Below, in pieces: positions 57,121 through 64,000 of a stretch of DNA of 64,000 nt (its first letter is position 1; the number at the start of each line of letters is the position of its first letter). The translations under genes were made by a program, and so were the position numbers. The stretch lies in assembly GCA_002772605.1 (NCBI GenBank), contig PFDS01000040.1, positions 733 to 64,732 on the forward strand, in the 5' to 3' direction. The notes beneath the pieces were generated by a model that was not told the origin of the DNA, ran no database searches, and was given only the letters and a program-made list of their open reading frames with translations. The stretch comes from Candidatus Peregrinibacteria bacterium CG10_big_fil_rev_8_21_14_0_10_49_16 (GTDB lineage Bacteria > Patescibacteriota > Gracilibacteria > Peribacterales > Peribacteraceae).

Positions 57121-57411
57121 TCATGCGTGCTGATGCACTCGTTCTTCCCGGCCGATCTTCTGCGTCTCTTCCGCCAATACTGGGTACAAGAAACGTGTTT
57201 GTAGGGTGCTGCGTGACCACTCTTCTCTCTGCTCTGCGATGCTACGTACCATACATATTGCCTTGAGGATGCAGTACGGTACGCACAAATACTTCCCAGT
57301 GTTCCCCATGGCCTTTAAGTAGCCTTGTTCGGTGAACCGGTACGGGAACTTCGCCCGGTCACGAGGAGAAACAAGCGACCAGAGCACTGCAGAGAGAGGA
57401 GGAATCCTCAC
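57121..57411 (-). CDS. Possible small hypothetical protein
   Basis: A 96-residue open frame starting with GTG 57411. AAGGA lies about 7 nt upstream, which is the only expression signal. The protein has a globular-looking composition (FPYRFTEQGYLKAMGNTGKYLCVPYCILKA) but no recognised family. The frame continues upstream as plausible protein beyond an in-frame TGA, which may be coincidence. It fills most of the gap between glyA and the HD gene. Confidence 0.25.
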   Translation of the reverse strand: MRIPPLSAVLWSLVSPRDRAKFPYRFTEQGYLKAMGNTGKYLCVPYCILKAICMVRSIAEQREEWSRSTLQTRFLYPVLAEETQKIGREERVHQHA

Positions 57412-57485
57412 CTCAATTTCCTTCGCTTTAGCGGCTCAGTAGCCCATAGCGCTACCGATAGCCTGAAGGAAATCAACACACATAC

Positions 57486-57511
57486 AAAAAGGCCCCGTAA
57501 GAGGCCTTTTT
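57486..57511 (-). terminator. Bidirectional terminator after the HD-domain gene
   Basis: AAAAAGGCC and GGCCTTTTT form a symmetric stem with a T-run on either strand. It lies 17 nt after the HD gene stop (57528). Confidence 0.88.
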
Positions 57512-57527
57512 GTTATAAAGAAAATTT

Positions 57528-59003
57528 TTATAGCGTTTCCTGTAGCCTCTTTAAGAAAGCAATCTTGCGCTGCAAAAAGTGGTATTTCGCTGTATTCCAG
57601 TATCCCGCCATTTCAGCCGTCATTTCGCTTGCATAACCAAGTGCTTCATAGACTCCCGGAGCTGCAGCTGCCAGTAAGAGTTGTCCTTCACAGTTTTGTA
57701 GTATTTCACTAACCTTCTGCTTATACATTGCCAAAAATCGTTCTTGAGCAGATGCTACTTTTTCATCAGAAAAAACTCCTGCTTCCTCCGCACGCTTCAA
57801 AAGCCTTTTAAACGCTGGAACACGATCTTCAGCATTACCAGGCACGACATTCATGATAGCAACATCAGGATCGCCTTTTCCTAATCCTCGTACAAATTCA
57901 GAAAATGCTGTGGCAGCAGATGCTTGTTGTAATGCTTCTTTTCGGCATGTTTCGCGAATTTCCTCTGAGATATTCCCAGATGAGTCTAATGTAAATAGCA
58001 CCTCCGTATAGTTTTCGATATTGGTCATCATTGTGCTTTCCTTGCCTTCAATACTTTCCTCCAATGTTTTATTCATCATTGCCAAATTGTACTTCACCCA
58101 GGACTCGCCCCATCCAGAACTATTATGACCAAACTGTCCTTGGATAGCATCACTGAGATGTACAACAACAGCCGCGGAGTCATCCGGAAGACGAACCATG
58201 TAGTAGTCCGGCTCAGCACCAAAGGCACGAAAAGCACCTAACCGTGCCATCTTCTCTGGAAACTCTCCTCGACCATGTCCGGCAGCTGTCCCAGCGATAA
58301 CTTCTGCATACCCTTCAGGAAGGGTAATACTCTGATTCCCTATTTTTATATCAGAAAAAATAGAAGTATTGCCAAGCTCGGCCGCTGTACGTGCGCTTAG
58401 TACTTCATGGTTAAATAAAGAAAAAAAGTTATCGCCTTTATCTATACCAAAAGAACGTAAATTACCCTCACTGTCTGCTCGACGTGCATACTTCGCCATA
58501 TCATGCACTGCTGCAGCAAGAATTGTGCGTAATTTATCGGACTTTGATAAATTCGTACCCTGTACAAGTTTCATCGCTAAACCAATAACTTCCTTATGAT
58601 GCTTTATTTCTGTCTCCAAACGAGCAGGAGAAAAGGCTGCTGGATCGTTTTTACGCATGAGAGCTTCTGATACACCAAGAATACGAGCGGTCAATTCATT
58701 CACTAATGTATCGAAGTCCTCATCGCTCAACTCATCAATTTGAGCTTCAGCACGAGCAATATCGACACGCTCGTTTCTTGTTGCTACAGCATCTGCATAC
58801 CTATTCACCAATCCTGCCATTGCTGAACGATCTTTTTCAAACTCCGTTTGTGCAACTCCGTCTATCTGGTCTACCACAGACTCACAGAGCTTTTTCCGTT
58901 CTGCACTAAGTGCATGTATCTGCTCCACTCGCAGAAAAGCATCTTCTGGCACAGGTACTCTTTGTGAGTCCAAGTTATCAAATTCCCTATTTTCAATATC
59001 CAT
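57528..59003 (-). CDS. HD-domain phosphohydrolase-like protein
   Basis: A 491-residue soluble protein. An HD signature appears as EIKHHKEVIGLAMKL and LAAAVHDMAKYARR, with later metal-ligand candidates in FNHEVLSAR, AGHGRGEF and VVVHLSDAIQ. It is flanked by long helical regions at both ends. The family could be nucleotide or cyclic-nucleotide phosphohydrolase, and no regulatory partner domain is visible. ATG 59003 is the likely start; the longer in-frame extension would overlap the divergent dgkA promoter and start. Confidence 0.65.
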   Translation of the reverse strand: MDIENREFDNLDSQRVPVPEDAFLRVEQIHALSAERKKLCESVVDQIDGVAQTEFEKDRSAMAGLVNRYADAVATRNERVDIARAEAQIDELSDEDFDTLVNELTARILGVSEALMRKNDPAAFSPARLETEIKHHKEVIGLAMKLVQGTNLSKSDKLRTILAAAVHDMAKYARRADSEGNLRSFGIDKGDNFFSLFNHEVLSARTAAELGNTSIFSDIKIGNQSITLPEGYAEVIAGTAAGHGRGEFPEKMARLGAFRAFGAEPDYYMVRLPDDSAAVVVHLSDAIQGQFGHNSSGWGESWVKYNLAMMNKTLEESIEGKESTMMTNIENYTEVLFTLDSSGNISEEIRETCRKEALQQASAATAFSEFVRGLGKGDPDVAIMNVVPGNAEDRVPAFKRLLKRAEEAGVFSDEKVASAQERFLAMYKQKVSEILQNCEGQLLLAAAAPGVYEALGYASEMTAEMAGYWNTAKYHFLQRKIAFLKRLQETL

Positions 59004-59075
59004 AAGCAAAATTGGTATCTCTGTAAAAGCTCCTTCCAGTATAGCAAATAATGATTTTGCTGTACACTGCGCCTC

Positions 59076-59450
59076 ATGCGATCTGCAGTAGCTAGTTTTA
59101 ATCATGCATGGCAGGGCATCTGTCACGCACTTGCCACCGAACGTAATTTACAACTGTTCTTAGGTACATACATCCTCATCCTCATTCTGGGATACATGGT
59201 CACACTCCAATCCTGGGAATGGACTGCACTCATGCTCTCCGGAGGAGGGTTTCTTGTAACAGAACTCCTGAACACTGCATTGGAAAGACTCGTTGATGCC
59301 GTCGATGACATTCGCAGAAAAGAAGACATCACGCTTCCCCGCCACGCCAAACTCAAAGCAACTAAAGATGTCGCTTCCAGTGCATCTCTCGTGGCATTGG
59401 GGATAACAGGAATAGTGATTTTGATGATATTTGTGCCAAGGATGTTCTAG
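59076..59450 (+). CDS. dgkA: Diacylglycerol/undecaprenol kinase, DgkA family
   Basis: A 124-residue inner-membrane kinase with three helices. NHAWQGICHALATERNLQ, then GGFLVTELLNTALERLVDAVDD with the catalytic Glu, and RHAKLKATKDVASSASLVA are the DgkA signature. In this subgroup undecaprenol or diacylglycerol may be the substrate, which would connect to uppS. TACACT lies 7 nt before the ATG. It is divergent from the HD-domain gene. Confidence 0.95.
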   Translation: MRSAVASFNHAWQGICHALATERNLQLFLGTYILILILGYMVTLQSWEWTALMLSGGGFLVTELLNTALERLVDAVDDIRRKEDITLPRHAKLKATKDVASSASLVALGITGIVILMIFVPRMF

Positions 59451-59451
59451 A

Positions 59452-59586
59452 GAAGCTCTGAAAAACGGCCATCCATTCGTGGCAAACCGTTTTGTGTCAT
59501 GGTGAGGTGCCCTGAAACGTAGTGGAAGGGCCACGAATCCATACACAAAACGTTTTGCACCTCAGGATGACACGTTTCAGAGCTTC
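59452..59586. repeat. Long imperfect inverted repeat between convergent genes
   Basis: The outer arms GAAGCTCTGAAA and TTTCAGAGCTTC flank the complete gap between dgkA and the VirD4-like gene. Nested inside are CCATTCGTGGC/GCCACGAAT and the AAACCGTTTTGTGT/ACACAAAACGTTTTG arms. The single strand could fold into one ~135-nt hairpin, probably terminating transcription from both sides. The CATCCTGAGGTGC-like lead-in ties it to the dispersed repeat class. Confidence 0.8.
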
Positions 59587-59587
59587 C

Positions 59588-62305
59588 CTATGCTGCCCCC
59601 TTCCCTTTCTCCCTATCCTCCTTCGCCTGCAACATGGACTTACTGGGTGGTGGAACACCGCAGGTCTTTTTTAGTTTTTCCTCGAGATCTTTCATCTGTT
59701 GCCTTTCGTCATCCGTCAGTGCCTCACCTAAAAACTCCTTCTTACGCAGCGCATTGAATTCATTCTTCCACATCTCCTGGTCACGCCACTTGCGATAGTC
59801 CTCAAGGGACATCTTTTTCGCACGCGCCTTTTTCTTCTCCTCTTCTTCTTTCTCTGCCTGCTTAGCCTGGTACTTCGTATTCTTTGCAGCCACCACAGCA
59901 CTCGATAACCACTGCGAAATTTTCTCCTCTACGATTTCACGTTTTTCGGAGTACCGCTCACGAGAAAGAAGACGAATCTTCTCTGTGCGATCTTCGCTCT
60001 TCTGAAAATTCGGCGGAGGCAGTGTGCTCACGGAAAACGGCTTACTCGGAAAACCGTCAATCAGTAACCGCATGTAGACGTGATACTTCGGTAAGCTGAG
60101 AATATCCTTTGGTGTCACCATTTCTTCAAACTGTAAACTCATCACTTCGGCATCATCCGACCCAACTTGAAAACTCAGCAGTGTTCCCACGTTCCCAAAC
60201 ACCGCATCACGCAGCGTGGTATTACGGTCTCCGAGAAGGAGTTGCGTCACGTATTGGTTCGCCATAGTGAGGCTCAAACGATATTTTCGTGCCTCACTGA
60301 GAATAGTGGCAAAGGACTCAGTGGCAAAGTTCTGAAACTCATCCACAAAGAGGAAGAAATCACGACGATCCTTTTCGGGAATATCCGCACGACTCATGGC
60401 GTCAATCTGGAATTTCGTCACGAGCATGGAACCGAGAAACGCTGCCGTGTCTTCTCCGATTTTTCCTTTACTCAAGTTCACCAACACAATCTTCCCCGTA
60501 TCCATCGCATGACGCAGATCAAGCCGCGAACGCACCTGCCCGATAATATTGCGCATGAGCGGACTGGAAAGGAGCTGACCAATCTTATTCTGAATCGCAG
60601 CCGTTGCTTCCACCTGGTACTTCTCCGTCCAGCTGGCAAACTCCGCCTCCCAGAAACTCTTCACGGTGGGATCCGTCACTTTCGCAACAATTTTCGCACG
60701 GTACGCCGCATCACTGAACATGCGAGGAATGCCCAACATGGACGCATCGCCTGCTTCAACAAGCGCAAGCAGCGTATTGCGCAAAATGTGCTCCATGCGT
60801 CCGCTCCACACATCAGGCCAAATCTTGGTAAATACACTCATGAGCCCAGACACAATCAATGATCGCTGTTCCGGAATATGACACTCCAATACATTGAACG
60901 ACAACGGAAAATTTCGATCGGATGGATCGAAGAGAATCACATCATTCATCCGCCGTTTTGGTATAAGTTGCAAAATGGAATCAATGAGATCTCCATGAGG
61001 ATCAATCACACCCACTCCTCTTCCTGCAAAGATATCACTGAAAATCATGTTCTCCAAAAACACCGATTTACCCATACCTGTTTTACCGATCATATACACA
61101 TGACGCCGTCTATCTTCCCTTTGAATGCCAAAACGAATGCGTTTACCTCGGTAGACCGCCTCACCAAGTGTTGTAAGTTCCGTGTCGTTCTGTTTTGTAA
61201 TGAGCGGAAGGTTGATAGGAGGTTCCAACTTCTTGCTGGAAACACGATCGAAGTTCGGCGTCTGCACGAGTGCTGTCGGTATGTGCCAAATCGTTGCCAC
61301 CTCCTCAGAGGAAAGCACATACGAACTCTTCATCGAAGAGGGTAACTGCGGCAGTACACGAGAACGCAAGAGAATAAATCCATTGCAATGAGGCAGTGTA
61401 AACTGCTGAAAACTGCTCGCAATTTCCTGCACCTTCACTTCAGCATCGACACAATGCTGCTTCGGAGTAATAACATTAATATGCACACTCGACCGAAAGA
61501 GAAGACGATTCACCTTATCGACAGCCGCAGTAGTGCTATCTTCACGATCATGGCCGCGAGTGTTAATTTGTGATGTCAGCTCAATGCCTTCTTCGGAAAA
61601 AACCGGCTCTCCTTCCTGTGGAGGAGTGGCAATCTGTGAAATGGGCGCAAGCCATACGCGAAAACCTCCAAAGAACATATGAAACGGAAGATAGAGAAGC
61701 CACGTGAATCCTCGCGAGAGAGAGGCCCGCGTGAGAAGTTTTGCATACCTGTTGGAGTACTTGGAAAGACCTTTACTCAAGAACGGAATGAGTTTTAGTG
61801 CTCGGCGACGGTACGACCCGCTCACAGGACGAAGCAGGACCTGCACGTGTCCACGCATACCCTCTTGAGGGTACTGCACAAGCGCAGACGTAATCCCGGC
61901 AATCGTGTCGACGTTTTGACGACTCGAGACATCAGCGAATTGGCTGTAGCGTTTAATAGGGAACACTTCCGGTGCCGCAAGGCACAAATCAGCAGACACA
62001 ACTTTCTCTCCTTCAGACACGGCAAACGTCTCCAGAGGGACTTCTTCAATTTCCGCATCAGGATACTGTCCGTAGAACTGGCTTTGGAGAAGTGCAGCCG
62101 TCCTCCTGCTGACACGTGCATACAACCCCACCTTCCCATGAGCAAAGCCAATTTCAAGTGATACGTCAGAATCCGCGCCACGCAGTGCATGAATCGCAGA
62201 CAGAACAGATTCCATCATAAGGGGTCCACGCGCAGTCGTACTCTCTTCCGGATCAGGCATCGGAGGACGAATAAGGAGCAGTACTGTTTCAGTAGACGGT
62301 TTCAT
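59588..62305 (-). CDS. VirD4/TraG-like type IV secretion ATPase
   Basis: A 905-residue FtsK/HerA-like motor. The N-terminal ~390 residues include a possible membrane-associated hydrophobic stretch (FTWLLYLPFHMFFGGF). The ATPase has Walker A GKTGMGKS (about 405-412), then GRGVGVIDPHGDLIDSIL, Walker B LFVDEFQNF (about 653) and an ATEsfATILSEARKYRLSL sensor region. The C-terminal ~130 residues are a charged coiled coil. It is the probable substrate-coupling or pilus motor of the CPR T4SS. The ATG overlaps the hrcA stop (ATGA), so it is translationally coupled to the heat-shock repressor. Confidence 0.85.
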   Translation of the reverse strand: MKPSTETVLLLIRPPMPDPEESTTARGPLMMESVLSAIHALRGADSDVSLEIGFAHGKVGLYARVSRRTAALLQSQFYGQYPDAEIEEVPLETFAVSEGEKVVSADLCLAAPEVFPIKRYSQFADVSSRQNVDTIAGITSALVQYPQEGMRGHVQVLLRPVSGSYRRRALKLIPFLSKGLSKYSNRYAKLLTRASLSRGFTWLLYLPFHMFFGGFRVWLAPISQIATPPQEGEPVFSEEGIELTSQINTRGHDREDSTTAAVDKVNRLLFRSSVHINVITPKQHCVDAEVKVQEIASSFQQFTLPHCNGFILLRSRVLPQLPSSMKSSYVLSSEEVATIWHIPTALVQTPNFDRVSSKKLEPPINLPLITKQNDTELTTLGEAVYRGKRIRFGIQREDRRRHVYMIGKTGMGKSVFLENMIFSDIFAGRGVGVIDPHGDLIDSILQLIPKRRMNDVILFDPSDRNFPLSFNVLECHIPEQRSLIVSGLMSVFTKIWPDVWSGRMEHILRNTLLALVEAGDASMLGIPRMFSDAAYRAKIVAKVTDPTVKSFWEAEFASWTEKYQVEATAAIQNKIGQLLSSPLMRNIIGQVRSRLDLRHAMDTGKIVLVNLSKGKIGEDTAAFLGSMLVTKFQIDAMSRADIPEKDRRDFFLFVDEFQNFATESFATILSEARKYRLSLTMANQYVTQLLLGDRNTTLRDAVFGNVGTLLSFQVGSDDAEVMSLQFEEMVTPKDILSLPKYHVYMRLLIDGFPSKPFSVSTLPPPNFQKSEDRTEKIRLLSRERYSEKREIVEEKISQWLSSAVVAAKNTKYQAKQAEKEEEEKKKARAKKMSLEDYRKWRDQEMWKNEFNALRKKEFLGEALTDDERQQMKDLEEKLKKTCGVPPPSKSMLQAKEDREKGKGAA

Positions 62306-63012
62306 GCAGAACACAGTAGATCAGATACGCACTCCAAAGCCACGGTGTTATATGCATAATCCATACGCATGGGACCAACAATACCTAAAGCCCCACGGTG
62401 ACCACGCATACTGTACTGCGTCACAATTATGCTACAACTCTGCATTTGCGGTAACAGGTGCTCTTCTCCAATGTAGTATCGTACCTGTCTATCAACATTC
62501 ACGGTCTGCAGTAAGTCAACGAGCCTGCCCTCCAATACTTCCACAACACCCGACGCAAGTGATTGGTCCGCAAGAAACTCCGGTAACCGCAAAGTATTGG
62601 CAAGACCCAGGTAGTGTACATGATGCTTATGCGGAACCGTGGCAAATGCGATATTGGGAATCATATTGGAGAGAAGGGCCACCGCCTCGTAGACACGTTC
62701 CTGATCTTTACGTTGAAAGTATTGCTCTCGCAGAACATCGAAACGCTTGCGCACAATGCGTTCCTGTTGAGACGGTTCCATGAACTCCTTCACATATGCC
62801 CGATACCCTTTCGCTGTCGGAACACGTCCTGCGGAAATATGCGGCTGCATCAAAAATCCCTCATCTTCCAAATGGGCCATCTCATGACGAATGGTTGCCG
62901 GCGACACAATAAATGCCCCGCTCTCCAAAAGGCTTTTCGAACCTACAGGCAGTGCTGTGTGAATAAACTGGTCAATAATGGCAATGAGAAGCTTGCTTTG
63001 CCGTACATTCAT
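62302..63012 (-). CDS. hrcA: Heat-inducible transcription repressor HrcA (short form)
   Basis: A 236-residue repressor of CIRCE promoters. The N-terminal winged helix contains PVGSKSLLESGAFIVSPATIRHEMAHLEDEGFLMQPHISAGRVPTAKGYRAYV, nearly diagnostic. The C-terminal GAF-like half is compact, with a final GIVGPMRMDYAYNTVALECV. It is about 100 residues shorter than the B. subtilis protein. ATG 63012 is chosen because the longer start would lie inside the CIRCE operator. TATACT lies 7 nt before the ATG, so the mRNA is probably leaderless. It is autoregulated through its own CIRCE and coupled to the VirD4-like gene; no grpE/dnaK follows. Confidence 0.96.
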   Translation of the reverse strand: MNVRQSKLLIAIIDQFIHTALPVGSKSLLESGAFIVSPATIRHEMAHLEDEGFLMQPHISAGRVPTAKGYRAYVKEFMEPSQQERIVRKRFDVLREQYFQRKDQERVYEAVALLSNMIPNIAFATVPHKHHVHYLGLANTLRLPEFLADQSLASGVVEVLEGRLVDLLQTVNVDRQVRYYIGEEHLLPQMQSCSIIVTQYSMRGHRGALGIVGPMRMDYAYNTVALECVSDLLCSA

Positions 63013-63019
63013 ATAGAGT

Positions 63020-63049
63020 AGTATAGCACTCAAATAGTGCGAGTGCTAG
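63020..63049 (-). promoter_or_regulatory. hrcA promoter -10 and CIRCE operator
   Basis: On the plus strand ATAGCACTC (63023-63031), 9 nt, GAGTGCTAG (63041-63049). On the minus strand TATACT (63025-63020) is the -10, overlapping the operator's proximal arm. HrcA bound here would block RNA polymerase, giving autoregulation. Eight nt separate the operator edge from hrcA transcription start if it is leaderless. Confidence 0.9.
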
Positions 63050-63059
63050 CTCCATTCCC

Positions 63060-63272
63060 CTACGTTCCCTTCTTTTCAGCTCTCTTACGAAAGCGCTCAA
63101 TACGACCACCCTTCCGCTCCTGCTGCTGCTTCCCTGTGTAGACGGGATGGCAACTGGAACAGGTTTCTACAGTCTGCTCTTTTACCGTACTGGGAATCGC
63201 CATAGTGGCTCCACATGTCGTACACGTGGTTTTCGCATCTTTGTGCATTGTGGGGTGGCAATCAGCCTTCAT
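63060..63272 (-). CDS. rpmE: 50S ribosomal protein L31, zinc-binding form
   Basis: A 70-residue ribosomal protein. MKADCHPTMHKDAKTTCTTCG, then ETCSSCHPVYTGKQQ and the basic GRIERFRKRAEKK are the type-A L31 pattern. Five cysteines (5, 17, 20, 38, 41) provide the zinc site of the C+ form. TATACT lies 8 nt before the ATG. It sits between gyrA and hrcA on the same strand. Confidence 0.95.
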   Translation of the reverse strand: MKADCHPTMHKDAKTTCTTCGATMAIPSTVKEQTVETCSSCHPVYTGKQQQERKGGRIERFRKRAEKKGT

Positions 63273-63310
63273 AGGAATGAAGTATAGAACATAAACACCA
63301 GAAAAATCAA

Positions 63311-64000
63311 TTACTTCTTGGCTGCCGTACTGCGTTTTTTGGGCTGTTTGGCTTCTTGTTTGAGTTCTTCAACTTCTTCCGCACGCTGCTCCTTCGCCGC
63401 CTCTTCCACCGCCTTCTCCGCCTCAGGATCGGCAAGCACAACACTCATACTGGCCACTTTATCCTTTGCTTTCAACCGCATGACAATGACGCCCTGCGTT
63501 GCACGACCGCGCGATGGAATGTCTGCAAGATCCATGCGAATCGCCTGTCCATTCTTGCTCAAGCAGAGCAAGTCTCCTTTTGAATCATCCAGAAGCACAC
63601 ACCCTCCGACAATTTTGCCTGTCTTCACAGTGAGTTGCGCAGCTTTGACACCAGTGCCTCCGCGCCCCTGCAGACGGTACTGGCCAACGGGCGTCATCTT
63701 GCCAAGGCCGTTCTCCATCACCACAAGCACCCGATGCGTTCCCAATCCCTTGCTAATTGCGCCCGCTTCCACCACATAATCCGAACCCGCTAACTTAATG
63801 CCGCGCACGCCCGCCGCAGCACGCCCCATGGCACGCACATCGTCTTCTTCAAAACGAATGGCCTTGCCTTCGTGCGTGACCAGAAGGATTTCGTCTTTTC
63901 CCGTAGTCGTAACCACCCAACGGAGTTCATCGCCTTCGGGAAGCTTCTGCGCAATAAGTCCGCTGCGGCGAATATTCTCGAACTCCGTACTATCCGTACG
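63311..64000 (-). CDS. gyrA: DNA gyrase subunit A, C-terminal part (partial)
   Basis: The last 229 codons of a type II topoisomerase A subunit; the gene continues past the window end. The reading enters with FENIRRSGLIAQKLPEGDELRWV, then beta-pinwheel repeats: AIRFEEDDVRAMGRAAAGVRGIKL and AIRMDLADIPSRGRATQGVIVMRL. QGRGGTG is a variant of the GyrA-box (canonical QRRGGKG), favouring gyrase over topoisomerase IV. The C-terminus is an acidic then basic tail (EEVEELKQEAKQPKKRS). Confidence 0.93.
   Translation of the reverse strand, partial: RTDSTEFENIRRSGLIAQKLPEGDELRWVVTTTGKDEILLVTHEGKAIRFEEDDVRAMGRAAAGVRGIKLAGSDYVVEAGAISKGLGTHRVLVVMENGLGKMTPVGQYRLQGRGGTGVKAAQLTVKTGKIVGGCVLLDDSKGDLLCLSKNGQAIRMDLADIPSRGRATQGVIVMRLKAKDKVASMSVVLADPEAEKAVEEAAKEQRAEEVEELKQEAKQPKKRSTAAKK

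Noticed and set aside
57411..57480. UGA recoding, because protein-like sequence continues upstream of a TGA before the 57121-57411 frame
   Set aside because: TGA is a normal stop for many genes here (e.g. clpC, the pilins, uppS). One coincidental in-frame TGA before a doubtful gene is not evidence.
56819..57485. tmRNA, RNase P RNA or SRP RNA in the large gap
   Set aside because: I looked on both strands for the GGATTCGAC/T-arm of tmRNA, the GAGGAAAGTCC core of RNase P RNA and the GGAAGGAAGCA loop of SRP RNA. None is present.
60167..60862. Long open frame on the plus strand opposite the VirD4-like gene
   Set aside because: The product is Arg/His/Thr-rich without motifs and lies antisense within a well-supported ATPase; it is a codon-bias shadow.
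1..64000. CRISPR arrays, insertion sequences, integrases or a replication origin
   Set aside because: No regularly spaced repeats, no transposase or recombinase genes, and no DnaA-box cluster were seen. The only direct repeats are the tRNA-Val copy and the hmgA heptanucleotide tract.

Overview
The window looks like a chromosomal segment of a Patescibacteria / Candidate Phyla Radiation (CPR) bacterium, most likely of the Peregrinibacteria-Peribacteria type. This is inference from gene content. Standard bacterial stops including TGA are used (clpC ends in TGA), which argues against the Gracilibacteria/Absconditabacteria code. Most genes are single-copy housekeeping genes with tight 4-nt overlaps. 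Pieces of a CPR-style type IV secretion / pilus apparatus are scattered through the window, and short palindromes of the CPR-type 'CRQAG' repeat recur.

Layout. 1-1.3 kb: start of metG and two VirB2-like pilins. 1.4-9.4 kb: tRNA-Gly, an FAD oxidase running into an antisense tRNA-Lys, TatD, a beta-carbonic-anhydrase-like protein, a glycosyltransferase, an indoleamine 2,3-dioxygenase homologue and ruvB. 9.5-19.6 kb: rplK, a membrane gene, rplA with a probable L1 autoregulatory site, dusB, a third pilin, an AI-2E-type permease, clpC behind a CIRCE operator, PrgI and TraC-like T4SS genes, rpsA. 19.6-32.3 kb: HAD, HIT, yidD, transporters, tRNA-Gly, an M14 carboxypeptidase-like enzyme, uridine phosphorylase, a Rieske oxygenase, a TMTC-like TPR membrane protein, nucleotide sanitation enzymes and several small proteins. 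32.3-40.4 kb: a near-complete mevalonate gene cluster. 40.4-47.7 kb: pckA, aminotransferase, YgjP-like peptidase, trpS, a frameshifted slipin, RluA, ndk. 48.5-50.4 kb: tRNA-Val with an apparent GIY-YIG mini-element and a GC-rich antiporter gene. 50.5-59.5 kb: dcd, lipoproteins, DsbA, dnaX, fau, glyA, an HD protein, dgkA. 59.6-64 kb: a VirD4-like ATPase translationally coupled to hrcA (second CIRCE), L31, and the gyrA C-terminus.

The most interesting system is the mevalonate cluster. It holds idi, uppS, mevalonate kinase, diphosphomevalonate decarboxylase, HMG-CoA reductase, archaeal-type HMG-CoA synthase, thiolase, and a fusion of a DUF35-type OB-fold to a divergent guanylate-kinase-like P-loop domain. 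No GHMP phosphomevalonate kinase is visible, so the fusion is a candidate for the missing step or for a tethered scaffold. A second window-wide signal is that many operon-leading genes carry a TANNNT (-10-like) hexamer 6-8 nt before the start codon. This suggests pervasive leaderless transcription. A small set of mostly accessory genes has strong Shine-Dalgarno sequences instead.
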